Shown: positions 43,703 through 55,351 of the stretch, piece by piece
Layout: the number at the start of each line of letters is the position of its first letter
How positions within the stretch are numbered: the first letter of the stretch is position 1
From: Dipteris shenzhenensis
Lineage: Eukaryota; Polypodiophyta; Polypodiopsida; Gleicheniales
Strand: one strand, 5' to 3'
Assembly: GCA_047967505.1 (NCBI GenBank)
Contig: CM106538.1
Length of the DNA stretch: 64,000 nt
Notes under the pieces: generated by a model
What the model was told of the DNA's origin: nothing
Databases searched by the model: none
The model's input: only the letters and a program-made list of their open reading frames with translations
Translations under genes and position numbers: made by a program

Positions 43703-46700
43703 GGATCATATACCTTCCGATACTTTTTTTTTTTTTGGGAATTTTTTTTTGGGGTTTATATTATGATCATATGATTTGTACACATAAGTTCCTCAAATAC
43801 AAAAGTTCCCTCTCAAGAGAGGAATATACAAACTTCAGCATTGTACTTTTTGCAAACATTGTGCCCCCTACTCTAATGGCAAGGATCTACCCTACTATCT
43901 TGAAATACTCATTCCTGCTCTAGGGTTTAGAAGAACTAGTCGAGGACTCTCTAACCAGGCTGAACGACTTAGCCACAATTAGGGCTAGTTATGTTTCAAA
44001 GACAACCCTCAGTGAACCATCCCCTCCGTGCTACCTCACCGGCCGTCTTCTTCCACTCACTTCTTGCTTGCCTTAGCTCCTTTCCTGCTTATGTATACCT
44101 TTCTAAGACTAGAATATATCCCATCATACAAATATATCCAATCAGCTCCTTTCCTACTTAAGATATGTCCAGCCCATTCGTGGGCCTCAATTCTTTTTCT
44201 AGCTATCCTCGGCCCATTTCTTGTTTTGCCACCTCCTCCCTTTTCCTACCATTGCCCCTAAGTTTTTCCCTCTTGTAGCCTATGGGAAAATGAAGAGTAT
44301 ATCACACTACCTATTGGGATGCCAGGCTGCAGCCTAGGGGGGATCTAACAGTGCTACTTCAAGATTATTGCACGGATGAGGCGGATTCAACAGGATTTGA
44401 CATAGCGTTGCTGGAAGGGCAGCACAACTTCTCCATCCACATGATCTCTCAAACATATCTAGTGAATGTGGAGAGCCCCAAGCAATGACATCCAAGACTC
44501 AAATGCAACCTTCCAATAGCATCCAAAGTTGTCGCCACAGGACAACATTTGGGAACAGTGGCCAACATCAATCCTTGAAACATTTGGGCGGCAAGATGCA
44601 TCTTACTTATGGCGGGCAACAAGTTTGCACTACAACTAATTTCATCAACATATGGTATGCTATTATCCATACCTTTTGTGCCATGTGGGGATTAGATTTG
44701 GAGGGTTCCAAGACAATTGCCGAGAGGCATGAACATTTTTGCAAGGCTTGGGCCATAGGACAACTTGCCCTTTTTCAGTGCCTCACAGATAGCTGACTCT
44801 TTGTCTTGTATTTTTTCACAATTAATAGATCGTTCCTTTCTATCGGACGCCTCGGGTCTTCTGTGCACTGCAACATAGAGCAAACTTGGGGTTGTTGGCT
44901 CAGTCATGGTGGTAGATCATTAGAGCCCTTACCTCCGCTGCAACAACGATTCGTGATTTGCATTGTCAAGAATTTATCCTTTTCAATTTACATCTCCAAC
45001 TGTCTCTTCTTAGATGAAGCAAAACGGTAGTTTTCTTTAGCTCAGCCATGAGAAGACTGTAAAACAAGAATATTTCAGCTTCCCTTCTTCATCCTTGCAG
45101 CTTGACTCCCTTCGTCATGAATAATCCTCCACACTTCACCATGATTTATCTATGGTTCTATTCTTCACTCGTTGTGAGAATCCCAGCACTTAGGCTTATG
45201 CATATATTTCATGGGTGAAATTATCTCCGAATCCCAACTTCATGCTTGGGCTTAAGAAGTTGCTATTCTGACTCCGTTTCATTTTTCTTGGTATGACTTG
45301 CCCAATACATTTGGACAAGGTCAACATCCACTTATATGTGTAGAGCCTAAAGGTGACTGGTCTGTATGTTTCAACCATGTGTATTGATTTTTAGTGGCCA
45401 TGCTTCTTACTTTCACACACACACACACACTTCCCCTAGGGGATCCTTGCAGTCTAGGGATGTGTCTGTAAATTGACACCCACTTAGACTTCCCTTGAGG
45501 ACCATTGGCACTTGATCAACGTTTTGGTGACCCTTGATATTATTATTGACATTTGATAAACATACATACACTCCTCCCCTTGGGGACCCCTGTGATCCTA
45601 GGGTGTGCATGTTGGGTCTACATGACAGATGTACTATGGCTCCCCACATTGGTATGGGAGACGACCCTCTTGGACTTGATTGAAATCTCCAACTTTATGA
45701 CATGACCGTGATTATTACGTGTTACTATAGGACTTGAAGTTCCTCGAAAATATTACGGATTGGGGGACAATGAGTTACGCATTGTTGCAAATTCTTCGGT
45801 TGGACACAAAATGGTTACCACCTTCTAACTATAACACTTTGATGGTCGTGCCATAGAAGACCTTAGTTGAAGCAATGACTCCATGGAGTGATCATGAGAA
45901 ATAGTTACTTAGATGAACATGGAATGTTTTTCCCCCCGTAAGGTGATTGACGGATATGGGCTAGTGGACATGGTTATCACATGCCTGACTACTGGTACAT
46001 TAAGAAGTCACAAATAGGAATCATAAATGAGTAGGACCAATAAGGAGAATGGTGGTGGGAAACACACACCACAAGTAACCTTATTGGAAAGGCACACCCT
46101 TTAATTATAAGTGCTCTACATAGGGTAAGTAACCCTATTGGAGATTATTGAAAAATGTGGCATCTCCACATATCATACGGAGGTAGCTCACTATCCAATA
46201 GCTTAATGACTTGCAGGAAAACTTGGGTGAATTGACTTTCTTGGGAAGTACATCTTCCCTTCCCTTCCAACATTGGGGAGTGTGCAAAGCCCACAATAAT
46301 TGCAAAACTCCAGAATCTCTTGTAGTGAACACACTTGCAGCCCAAAGTTTGAGTCCGGCAGCTTTTCTAGCCCTTCTATTATGTGAAAAAGAGCATCAAA
46401 AGAAAGATGACTATATACTCTACTGTGAGTCGTATCACATGGCAACATACTAGCTAGAGCAACCGAAGATGTTGAGAACTGGAGCAGTGGAGCTACCTAA
46501 GGTAAGTCGCCACTTGAAGCTCTTCTTCTACTAAGTATTTTGAGTTCTTACTACTCTGTAGCCAAGTTTGACGGGCTCACTATTTTGAGTCCCATTGGTT
46601 GTGAAAGACAACTCCTCTCATGAATCACAACCCACAGTTTTTCACCGAAGCAGTCCACTGTGATTCCACTGCATTCCTGACTATTTCTGCCTTGTATTTC

Positions 46701-47548
46701 TTCTGATCTCACAAATTTAACACGAGTGTGGACTTAGCATAGTTTATACTGCATATGTTGTATCTCTTCTAGCTCACGAGTTTCGTCAAGTCAACCCAAC
46801 GAGAATGGTCACTAGCTCATCAGCTTTGGTGTCGCGTGATTTATCTTCTCATTTATACCTTTTTATGATTTGGTATGGTATTGTCTCCCACCACGTTGAT
46901 TTTTACAAGTGAGTTCTCATGGACGTTCATGGTTCCCAGAGAGGCCTGTACACAGTAGAGGTTGCATGATTAGCTAGAGTTTTCACACTCTAGAACGACA
47001 GCGCAAATGACAGCGTAGCTTTGTTCAAAAGCATTTTAGCTTGCGTAGCTTTAATCCATGACTCTGATCATGGGATCTCCATGGATAATAGAGGCCTAGC
47101 CTTACACTTCTCATTGCTTTTCCTGAGCAATTTTGCCCCAGTAGCCCAGGCACTATAATACTGGGACAATTGCAGTATGAGTACAGGAGCTAGCAAGCTT
47201 CATATATGTGCTAAGGATCCCCACAGAGGCTTTGACCGGTACATAGAGCTACATTCGTCAAGCTTAGCGCTCACAAACTCTGTGTAATTTTTGGTTTCAT
47301 TGAGAGTAGCCAATTTTCATGCAGATTAATGACCAGTAGAGCTAGATTGATGGCCAATGCAGGATCCGGTTATAATACACTACCTCCATTGCTTACTTGT
47401 GATCGATTTCCCACTTTACATGATGATATATTCATACCATACACTATTATATTGCACTGACAAATGACGATAGATGCTGGCTACCATGGTGCAGTAATTA
47501 GTAGTATTCCCTGTGTAAATATCATGAAGAAATAAGAGAAGGAAAAAA
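43703..47548. other. No gene recognised; T-runs and a CA repeat
   Basis: T runs interrupted by G lie at 43726-43756, and (CA)n at about 45415-45432. Short ORFs around 44485-44796 and 46203-46453 have no recognised family. 46900-47548 is AT-rich without features. Confidence 0.4.
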
Positions 47549-47815
47549 CTCTATGTCCCAGTCTCTAGACGCGAGCCACTTGCTGCACTAGACTTTGTCT
47601 CACCTATGGACAGACCAACAATCGATACACCATCTGGAATGCTATATCCAAGCTTATCGACTTCCATTGTGAGCTTATGTCCATATGAGATATGGAATTG
47701 ATACAAAATCGATGGATTATTGGCATTATGGTCCCCACTCCATCTATGAGATTTATAGGAAAAGATATTACATGTGGCATGGATGGATGATTTTTTAATA
47801 AATTATTGTCTATAT
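47549..47815 (-). other. Open minus-strand stretch, about 88 codons, no family
   Basis: It has no ATG near its 5' end and ends at TAG. Its C-terminal part (LGYSIPDGVSIVGLSIGETK) looks protein-like. It could be a terminal exon or chance; no clear acceptor was chosen. Confidence 0.15.
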
Positions 47816-48346
47816 TATTTTAAGTACCCTTAGGAAGAAAGGAAAAAGGACTTGAATTGGATGGGACCTCTGATAATTATTTGTTGTTCATGGGAATACT
47901 TTTGTTACATGGGATAATTAAGGTACTCCCTTTGGATTTAGTGGAAGGGTCTGCTTTAAATATTATGTTTGCTCGTAATTTATCTCTTAGAATTTTCCTT
48001 GGATCAAACAACTTTGTGCCAAGGGAATATCTCTAATTTTTCAGGCAAATTCATTATAGCCCATTCATGGCATGGCTTGGAGTAAAACCTTGTACCATGG
48101 GAGAGTCCTTGGTTGATATTTCTATCACTAAGGGAGTATCCTTCTACCTTTTTTGCTATCTATTGTTTGAAATTTTATTACTATATTCTATGATCATTGG
48201 ATTGGATTAGTCCTTGGTTTATTTAAAGATCCCTAATGCTTGGTTGATTGGTGACTTGAATTGCATTATAGTAGCAGGGTCCTGACACAACCATCTTTAT
48301 GTACTTAGAGCACATGGGTAATATTTTACCCTTAGGATGGTATTGG

Positions 48347-48404
48347 GTTACACTTTACACTTTATACTTTGATATGTTACACTTTACACTTTATACTTTG
48401 ATAA
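48347..48404. repeat. 29-bp tandem duplication
   Basis: Units 48347-48375 and 48376-48404 (starting GTTACACTTTACACTTTATA) are identical except at the last base. Confidence 0.9.
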
Positions 48405-51080
48405 ATGGAAAAGGCCATCATTTGTCATGAGTCGGTAACTTACCACCAGTAGTGTTTTTTACATGGGGTTGCATTTCTTGAGAACTTCTCCTAATGTGAC
48501 TGGGGAGAGAATTACCATCAAAGTATTCTTTTATATTATTAGTTATATTATGGAGAGATCTCCTATCTATTGAATTAAGAAACATTCATGGTGTAATTAT
48601 CAATAGAAGTCAAGATTTTAGCATGATCTTAGATATGAAATGGTGAAAAAGCCATGTAGCATGGAGTCTGTCCTCAATATTGACATTCTCAAGGACCTTA
48701 TCACATTTTGATGTGTGCATAAATGTAATTGTGATATTGATAATTGGAAAGTGCCAATAGGAGATCGAGGAAAGGTATAAGTATATTGAGGTTATATTTG
48801 GATTTATTGACCTTGGGAATTCCCTTGGACTTGGCTGGAATACCCAAACTTATGGTTTACTTGAGATTCCCACTTATTAATTAGATTTCACTAACATTTT
48901 ATATGCATTTATTCATATCTTTAATTGCCACCTCTGATTACTATTAAATAGTATAATGCCAAGATTTGATTATGCTAATCTAGATTGAGTGACACGGATA
49001 ACAACTGTGTGCTGGCATTGAAGCCTGCAGTCCCATAATTCATAGTGTGCATGTTCTAACGTGCTATGTTCGCGGATGGATGCAGGTGAGTCAGCATACC
49101 TCTCCATCAGGTTTGCATTAGAAAATCTAAGGCATGTAGACACGGTGTTGGCAACTTCAAGGAGCACTCTACATCAGATTTTCTTCAAGTATTGCTAAAT
49201 GTAATTGAACTCTCTATTGGAGACTATTCATCAGTATCATTGTACTCTTTGCAATGTACTGACATATATGTGAGTATAATAATTGACTCCCACTTTGACA
49301 CCTTGTTAAGAGGAATGCTATGATATGGATTATTCTCGCTTATGTGGTACTGAGAGGTTGGTTATTAACTGACTACTCTCACTAGTTGTTTGAAAAGGGC
49401 AATAGTAGATGTTTGAAATTGATTTACTTTGATATTCTAGTAGTATAGTAGGATAGATGTTTGATAGGTCAAAACACACACACACACACACATCCTCCCA
49501 TAGTAGGATGTGCCGACTTATACCCATGGTTTGGATGGGATAATAGTACTACCCTATAATTTGGAAGGAATTGCCCCAACCCATTTCTCCTTTATTTTAG
49601 GGGACACCAACATACCTAATGTTGCCCTCTTTGTAGCTAGTTGATCTAAGCTGTGCACCTCTTTCACTTTCTATAGGCCATTTCTCAGGTTAGAGAGCAT
49701 TGCCTCTTGGGCGTGCATCTCTCGAGGTGTTGTTAGGGTTGTTACTCTATGAACTTTAGGGTGCATGCTAAAGCTTGTGAAGACTCGAGATTGGTAATCA
49801 CTTGAATGACCTGATGTTGCTGCCTCGAATGCTCCCACCAATCGTGACACCACAGCTCATGTTCTTTGCTCCGATGGCAATGATCGAATGTGTGCATCTG
49901 CAACCACTTCTTGCTGTTGCTTTGCAAGGAGTCTTCTTTGTTCTCATTGTTTCTCCCTTCGCAGATGTTGCAAAAGTGTCTTCCGTTGCCGATTTGATAC
50001 TGTGCCAATGCTTTCCTCGACCCACACTCTGTTCCTTATGCCTCGACCTAGTTTTTCGGCTTTCCTGTCTCACAGCCTCTGTCTACTTCTCTTGCAAGCC
50101 ATGGCGAGCTGCATGTTGCCATTGACGCCATGGCCATGATCGGTCCAGAATAGACCCAGAGAAGCTAGCTGGTGAGGCGAGCAAAGAATAGAAGACAGCT
50201 TACCCGAAAGAAGACAATGGCAAACCAAAGTCCGTGCAAGGTCACGTCAAGGTGCGTGCGGGTTGCAAGGCATTTGCAGGGCGGGGGAGGTTGCAGGTAC
50301 TTAATCTTCCAAGATTTGATGGGTGAGAGGTGTGAAAATTCAAAATTTGTGGGAGTAGAAAATTTTCAGCCGCCGATTTTTCCCCCTCCGACGATATATG
50401 TTAGCAGAATTGGATATCCCAAACAAGTGCAATGTGGCCTAAAATGCTTCAAAACACAAATAGGCCAAAGGCCACACTATCGAGTTTGATGCTGTGTATT
50501 ATTAAATGCAATGAACTTTGGCATGCTTATGAGCCATATAGCAAGCAAGTGCATGGAAAAAGAAACAATTTAAAATTGTAAATAGTGTTGGATTTATTAA
50601 AATGTATTTGCACATTCACAAATTGCACTTTTCCAACTTCTTCCATTTTAGGGTGAATCTAGATAACAATACCAACAACTATCAATGTTTTAAGACCACC
50701 ATGCACTAGTCCCAATAGTTTGGATTCCAAATTTTCAAACAAATCAAAAGAAAGTTATGGAGTGTGCCCTCAAATGGGTATGCATCACTTTAGCACAACA
50801 TTGGAGGCCCATTAACCCATGCATAATGATCTCATTTAGGTGTGTCCTTGGGTTGAGGAGAAGCTCATATAGTGTACTTTAGAATGATTACTTGGTTGCA
50901 TGTATGTATAGAATAAAATTTTGATGTTTTTGAATAAATTGCTATATCCTATAGTCTTCAGGATGCATGCTTCACATGCAACATAGCACTTGTAATGCTT
51001 TAACAGTCTCATTCCAAATCCTTATTCCATAATTTTTGCTCTCATGTTCAAATTTGGAATGGGTACTACAACTTGAAGAC
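48405..51080. other. No gene recognised; CA repeat
   Basis: AT-rich sequence. (CA)n lies at 49473-49492. Overlapping short ORFs at 49740-50140 show no known motif. Confidence 0.4.
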
Positions 51081-51118
51081 AAAGTTTTCTGAATTCCGTA
51101 AAGTTTTCTGAATTCCGT
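51081..51118. repeat. 19-bp tandem duplication
   Basis: AAAGTTTTCTGAATTCCGT occurs at 51081-51099 and again at 51100-51118, identical. Confidence 0.92.
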
Positions 51119-51734
51119 TAAGCAATGCATAAGTAGGTCATGTAAGATACCCATATACAGAAAAGTCCCTGAACCTCACCAAAAATGGCTACATCCAAGC
51201 AAACAATGACCCACATAGGGAGCCAAGATAACCGATTCTCCTTCTTTGGATGGGTTTAGGTTTAAAATTATTGATTTGTGAAATTTATCACTCTTCTTTG
51301 TATTCAGTCAATCACATGCACCATGTTTGGTGCATGATTCCAAGGTGAAAGAATTTGAGTTGTAGCTTCTTCTAGCATTTATATGTATTTTTCCATATAG
51401 CTCTTTAGATACCTAAAACCCATAAGATCCTAGTCTTATTGGTGATAGTAATGCTCTTAAGGACTTTAAAAAACTTGATACTTATGTTACTAGTATGTAA
51501 TCAACAACCATGAGTTTGCTCTGTAGTTTTGGCTAGTCCATTTTTTGTGATATCATTTTGAACATCTTAACGGCACAAATTTAAAAAAAAATTACAACTT
51601 CGAGTTTAAACACCTATTTCAAAATTTTCTTTATGATTGCTTATATTTGGCTTGAGAAAATGTGTATCAAATACTAGTCCTTGTGTTGAGCTTGTGAGGA
51701 TTAAGAAATAAAGGTTTTTGCTAACTACAACCCA

Positions 51735-51895
51735 CTTTCGCTCACTAATTTGGGGTTGCTTGCTTTTCTCTGCTCGCTCGCTAATTTGGGGTTACTCTCT
51801 TTTCTCCGCTTGCTTTTTGGTAATCTCGCTGCATTGGTAGTCTTGCTCGCTAATTTGGGGTTTCTTGCTTTTTGGTAATCTCACTTCACTGGAGA
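51735..51895. repeat. CTCGCTAATTTGGGGTT repeats
   Basis: Three copies of CTCGCTAATTTGGGGTT (the first with an A change) alternate with CTTGCTTTTTGGTAATCTC (two copies), a mixed small tandem array. Confidence 0.85.
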
Positions 51896-52126
51896 AAATG
51901 GAAAGTCGTTTGATATAAGATTATCATGCGATAGCAACCTCCATATTATCCATTTGGTACAGAAGAAAAGTCCATAATGGATGTTTGTACCTAGTTGCAA
52001 CCTCTAAATTTGGAGGACTTGGGAGTTATCCTCATGGCATATTATGAGCCGTAGGTAGCATTGCAACCTTATTTTTACTCTTGCATTGGGAGGGTTGTGT
52101 TAAATAATAATTGTGCGTAATTGGTC

Positions 52127-52193
52127 ATGTAGCTCACATTGGATCAGTTTGTTGATCTTGTAGTTCACATTGGAGTTTGTTGATCTTGCAGGA
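52127..52193. repeat. Short imperfect tandem duplication
   Basis: TGTAGCTCACATTGGA with GTTTGTTGATCTTG is repeated twice with a 3-base indel. 52196-53759 beyond it is AT-rich and holds no gene that I recognise. Confidence 0.8.
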
Positions 52194-53724
52194 TTTCAAG
52201 CCAACCCTTTTCATTGCAATTACACGCTATCAAGGCACAGTGTTAGCGTAAGTGTACTCTTAATGTGTTGTTACTTCAATGACATGTATGGTATATAATG
52301 CACAAATTCAATTCTATTATATGTTATGGGATTGCAGGTTGGAAACAAAGTTCATATTTGCTATCTGGGTAGAGTCACACAATACGAAGGTAATTTATTA
52401 GAGATAATAGAGTTCAAAAGATACAAGGTAGCGGAGCAAAAGGATGGGCATAGCTCTGGCTGGAGAGTGCTACAACTGCATGCTGCTCCTCAATTGAAAT
52501 TTTGAATTGAATGCACATCCCTCAATGCTAGCATATATAGAGATGGATCTACACACACTTATGGCTCAAACCATTCAAGGACTAATGGCTATGATTGGGA
52601 AGAAGTGTGCAAGTCAAGTAGAGGAGATTCAGTGTATACTCAAAGCATGATGCATCATAGCCTCTAGAGAAAGTAGAGATCCAGTCTACACCCAAAGCAT
52701 TACAACATCCATACAATGCATCAAAAGGAGTCTACTCCATAGACAATTTAGCCTTGTGGAGCACGTCACCAATGGCCTTAGTCGAGAGCTGAATTTTCTT
52801 TCAACAAAAACACATTGGATGTAACTACCAAGCTATATTCCATATTGTTTTTGTGACGATTACTTCATGTCCTCTAAGTTCAATTATACAAAATGTGTGA
52901 AGATGTTGTTTTTTAATTATATTAAATGTCTAAATGCACAAGGAGAATGTTCTCATGATGTTTAGTCCACATAATTTTTTAAAATGGTACAAATGTCTCA
53001 TGATGTGCTTTTTTAAGTTGTATTAAATGGTTTCTATGCATATAATTATATTAAATCTCTCATAATGGACTTTTATAATTATACAAAGCTTTATCATATT
53101 AAACATGTTTCATTATGTTATATGTGTCATGATATGTTTTCAACTTTTGTTAAACATCTCATGTTTCTTTAATTAATGCCTCATGCTATTTTTCATTATA
53201 TTAAATGTCTACTTATGGACATTTTTAATTCTTTTAATTATATCCAAGTATCTCATAATCCTCTTTTTAAGTTTCAATGCCACATGATGCTCCTTTAAGT
53301 TTCTTAGAGAGAGATTTAAGTAAGAGTAATATCTAATGGCCTTATAGTACTTAATGGTTATAATTTCTTTGATGAAGAGGATATGAAACTTTCTCCATAA
53401 GATGTCGCATCTATTTCATAACCTTAGTTTCATTTGCTTTTAAAAACTTAAAAAACTAGCTTTACTTTTTTGTTTTAATTTGTTTTTTGAAGAGTGGATT
53501 TTTTTCCTAGGTTTTATACAAAGTACTTTTAAAACAAATTTGGAGAATGCACTGGCCCAAAATTAATGAAATGCATATTAAGTCTCTTTTAATTGTAGGC
53601 TTGAGTAGCCTTCTCTCAGACATGACAATTGACTCTTGAGGTTATTAGACATCTACCTCACACACGAACCTAATCTACGACTTGCTACACTTGGGCAAGT
53701 GTCCACTTGCATAAGTGGGACAAG

Positions 53725-53985
53725 GACTCTTCACCCACAAGTCTCTAGTGAGGGATACATTACTCTAGAATCTCACACATAGGCTTCGATACCAACAGGA
53801 TTCGTGTCCCTCAAGGCATTTGTAAGGGGACACCTTACTAGATAGGAATCTCGCATATAGGCTTCAATATTAATAGGGTCCGTGTCCCTCAACACATTTG
53901 TAAAGGGACAGTTTACTCTAGGAATCTCACACATAGGATTTGAAACCGATAGGGTATGTGTCCCTCAACACATTTGTAAAGTCCT
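53725..53985. repeat. 77-bp tandem repeat, three copies
   Basis: GTGTCCCTCA recurs at 53804, 53882 and 53958, each preceded by AATCTCACACATAGG-like sequence and followed by CATTTGTAA. Copies are 80-90% alike. Confidence 0.87.
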
Positions 53986-54725
53986 GTGTGGAAGTTAGCA
54001 CGTTTCATGTCTTCTTTGACCGATTAAGAATTTTTGTACGAATTAATTTATCTTTCTTGAATAGGATTTAAAAGATTTTTTCAAGGAATTAATATTAACA
54101 TAAAAAGCCTTGCATGCTCATATGAAGGCACACTCCCTCATCACCACAATTATCATGCAATATCACCTTTGTGCTCTCTAATTTTCTATCTCTATAGCTC
54201 TACAATCTCTCCATTTAATTTTCTCACTACATGTGGTTCTTCTTTGCCTCTCCCAAGGTTGGATGTCATGGGTTTCCTTTGTTATTTAACTATGCTAAAT
54301 GGTAAAGCCCCTAATATGTAATGGTACTCCTATAGTCATTCAAACGCTAGTAAACTTGCAAGAAATAAACTTAGAAAAGGCCTACATGATCGTATTCAAT
54401 CGAAATTTGTTGAGTATATGCCCATGTACTTTCTCTATTGATTGCACATGTACTTCGACCACCCTAGGTGTTCCCTCTACAAGGATAAAGACACCTCTAC
54501 TTGCACCTTGCGGTCATGCATTTAAACACCGAGTCTACCAAGGGTAAATGCAACTCATACATCCCTCATCATTCTAAGAATTTTAAGCCCCTCATGTTAG
54601 CCCTCATGTTTTCAAAAATTAAATGCACAACAATATGCCCCTCTACCTTACACTTTGTACCTTCACTTGTAATATTCTTTGAGAATGCATGAGTTGCATA
54701 TACGCATTCACTTGTATCTTGGGAC

Positions 54726-54795
54726 AGTCACATAGAAAAAATGTGACTATATGTTTACAGAGTCACATAGAAAAAATGTGACTATATGTTTACAG
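54726..54795. repeat. Tandem pair of 35-bp hairpin units
   Basis: Identical units 54726-54760 and 54761-54795. Each contains AGTCACAT and its complement ATGTGACT around a 7-base A-rich loop, so each can form an 8-bp stem. Confidence 0.92.
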
Positions 54796-55333
54796 AGCAC
54801 TGTTAATGAAAATGTTTTTTAAACAAAGTTTCATGTTTATATAGAAAATTGTATTTTTTAGTCATACAATGTTCACAGATAAAAGATTTAGCCTTGGATG
54901 CATGTCATGTAGAGTGACTTCCCTCGTCTTGTACCAATATTCTTTAAGGATGCACAAGAAGTGCACATGCACATTCACTTGTACCAACAAGAGATGCCAC
55001 TTTCATATGTAGGGATGAGGTTTCACCGTGTGAACTTATTTTAAAAAGTGGATTTGAATTTCCAATACCAATAAATAGTGTAAAATTCATGAGTTTGCTA
55101 GCACGTGAACTTTATTCATTAAAATTGGATTCCAAAATGCAAATTGACCAATAAATATTGAACTTTATTTAATACCGATAAATATTCCAAAATTGATGAC
55201 TTTGCAAGCAAAGAATCTTATTTATAATTTTCGATTCCGAAAAGATAAAGACCGCACCCTATATCGAAAGCTGCTCCACGCTCCAAATTTGCTCGTGTTT
55301 CAAGCTCTCAGCTCATTCATATCGCAAGATCTC
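54796..55333 (+). promoter_or_regulatory. Upstream region of the UGT gene
   Basis: AT-rich. A TATA-like TTATTTATAA lies at 55218-55227, about 125 bp before the coding start, and is the best core-promoter candidate. No other motif is claimed. Confidence 0.35.
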
Positions 55334-55348
55334 ATGGGTGAGTTTTAG
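55334..55348 (+). promoter_or_regulatory. Four-codon upstream ORF, in frame with the UGT
   Basis: ATG GGT GAG TTT TAG (MGEF*) ends three bases before the UGT ATG and is in the same frame. It is either a minimal upstream ORF or the original start cut off by a nonsense change at codon 5. Confidence 0.6.
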
Positions 55349-55351
55349 CAC

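Noticed and set aside
44485-44796. 104-codon plus-strand ORF as a gene
   Set aside because: No recognised domain, an overlapping frame of similar length on the other strand, and no splice or promoter support.
52190-52256. Exon-like segment between TTGCAG and GTAAGT
   Set aside because: Good splice-like borders, but the 60-base translation matched no family I know and the next segment does not continue it convincingly.
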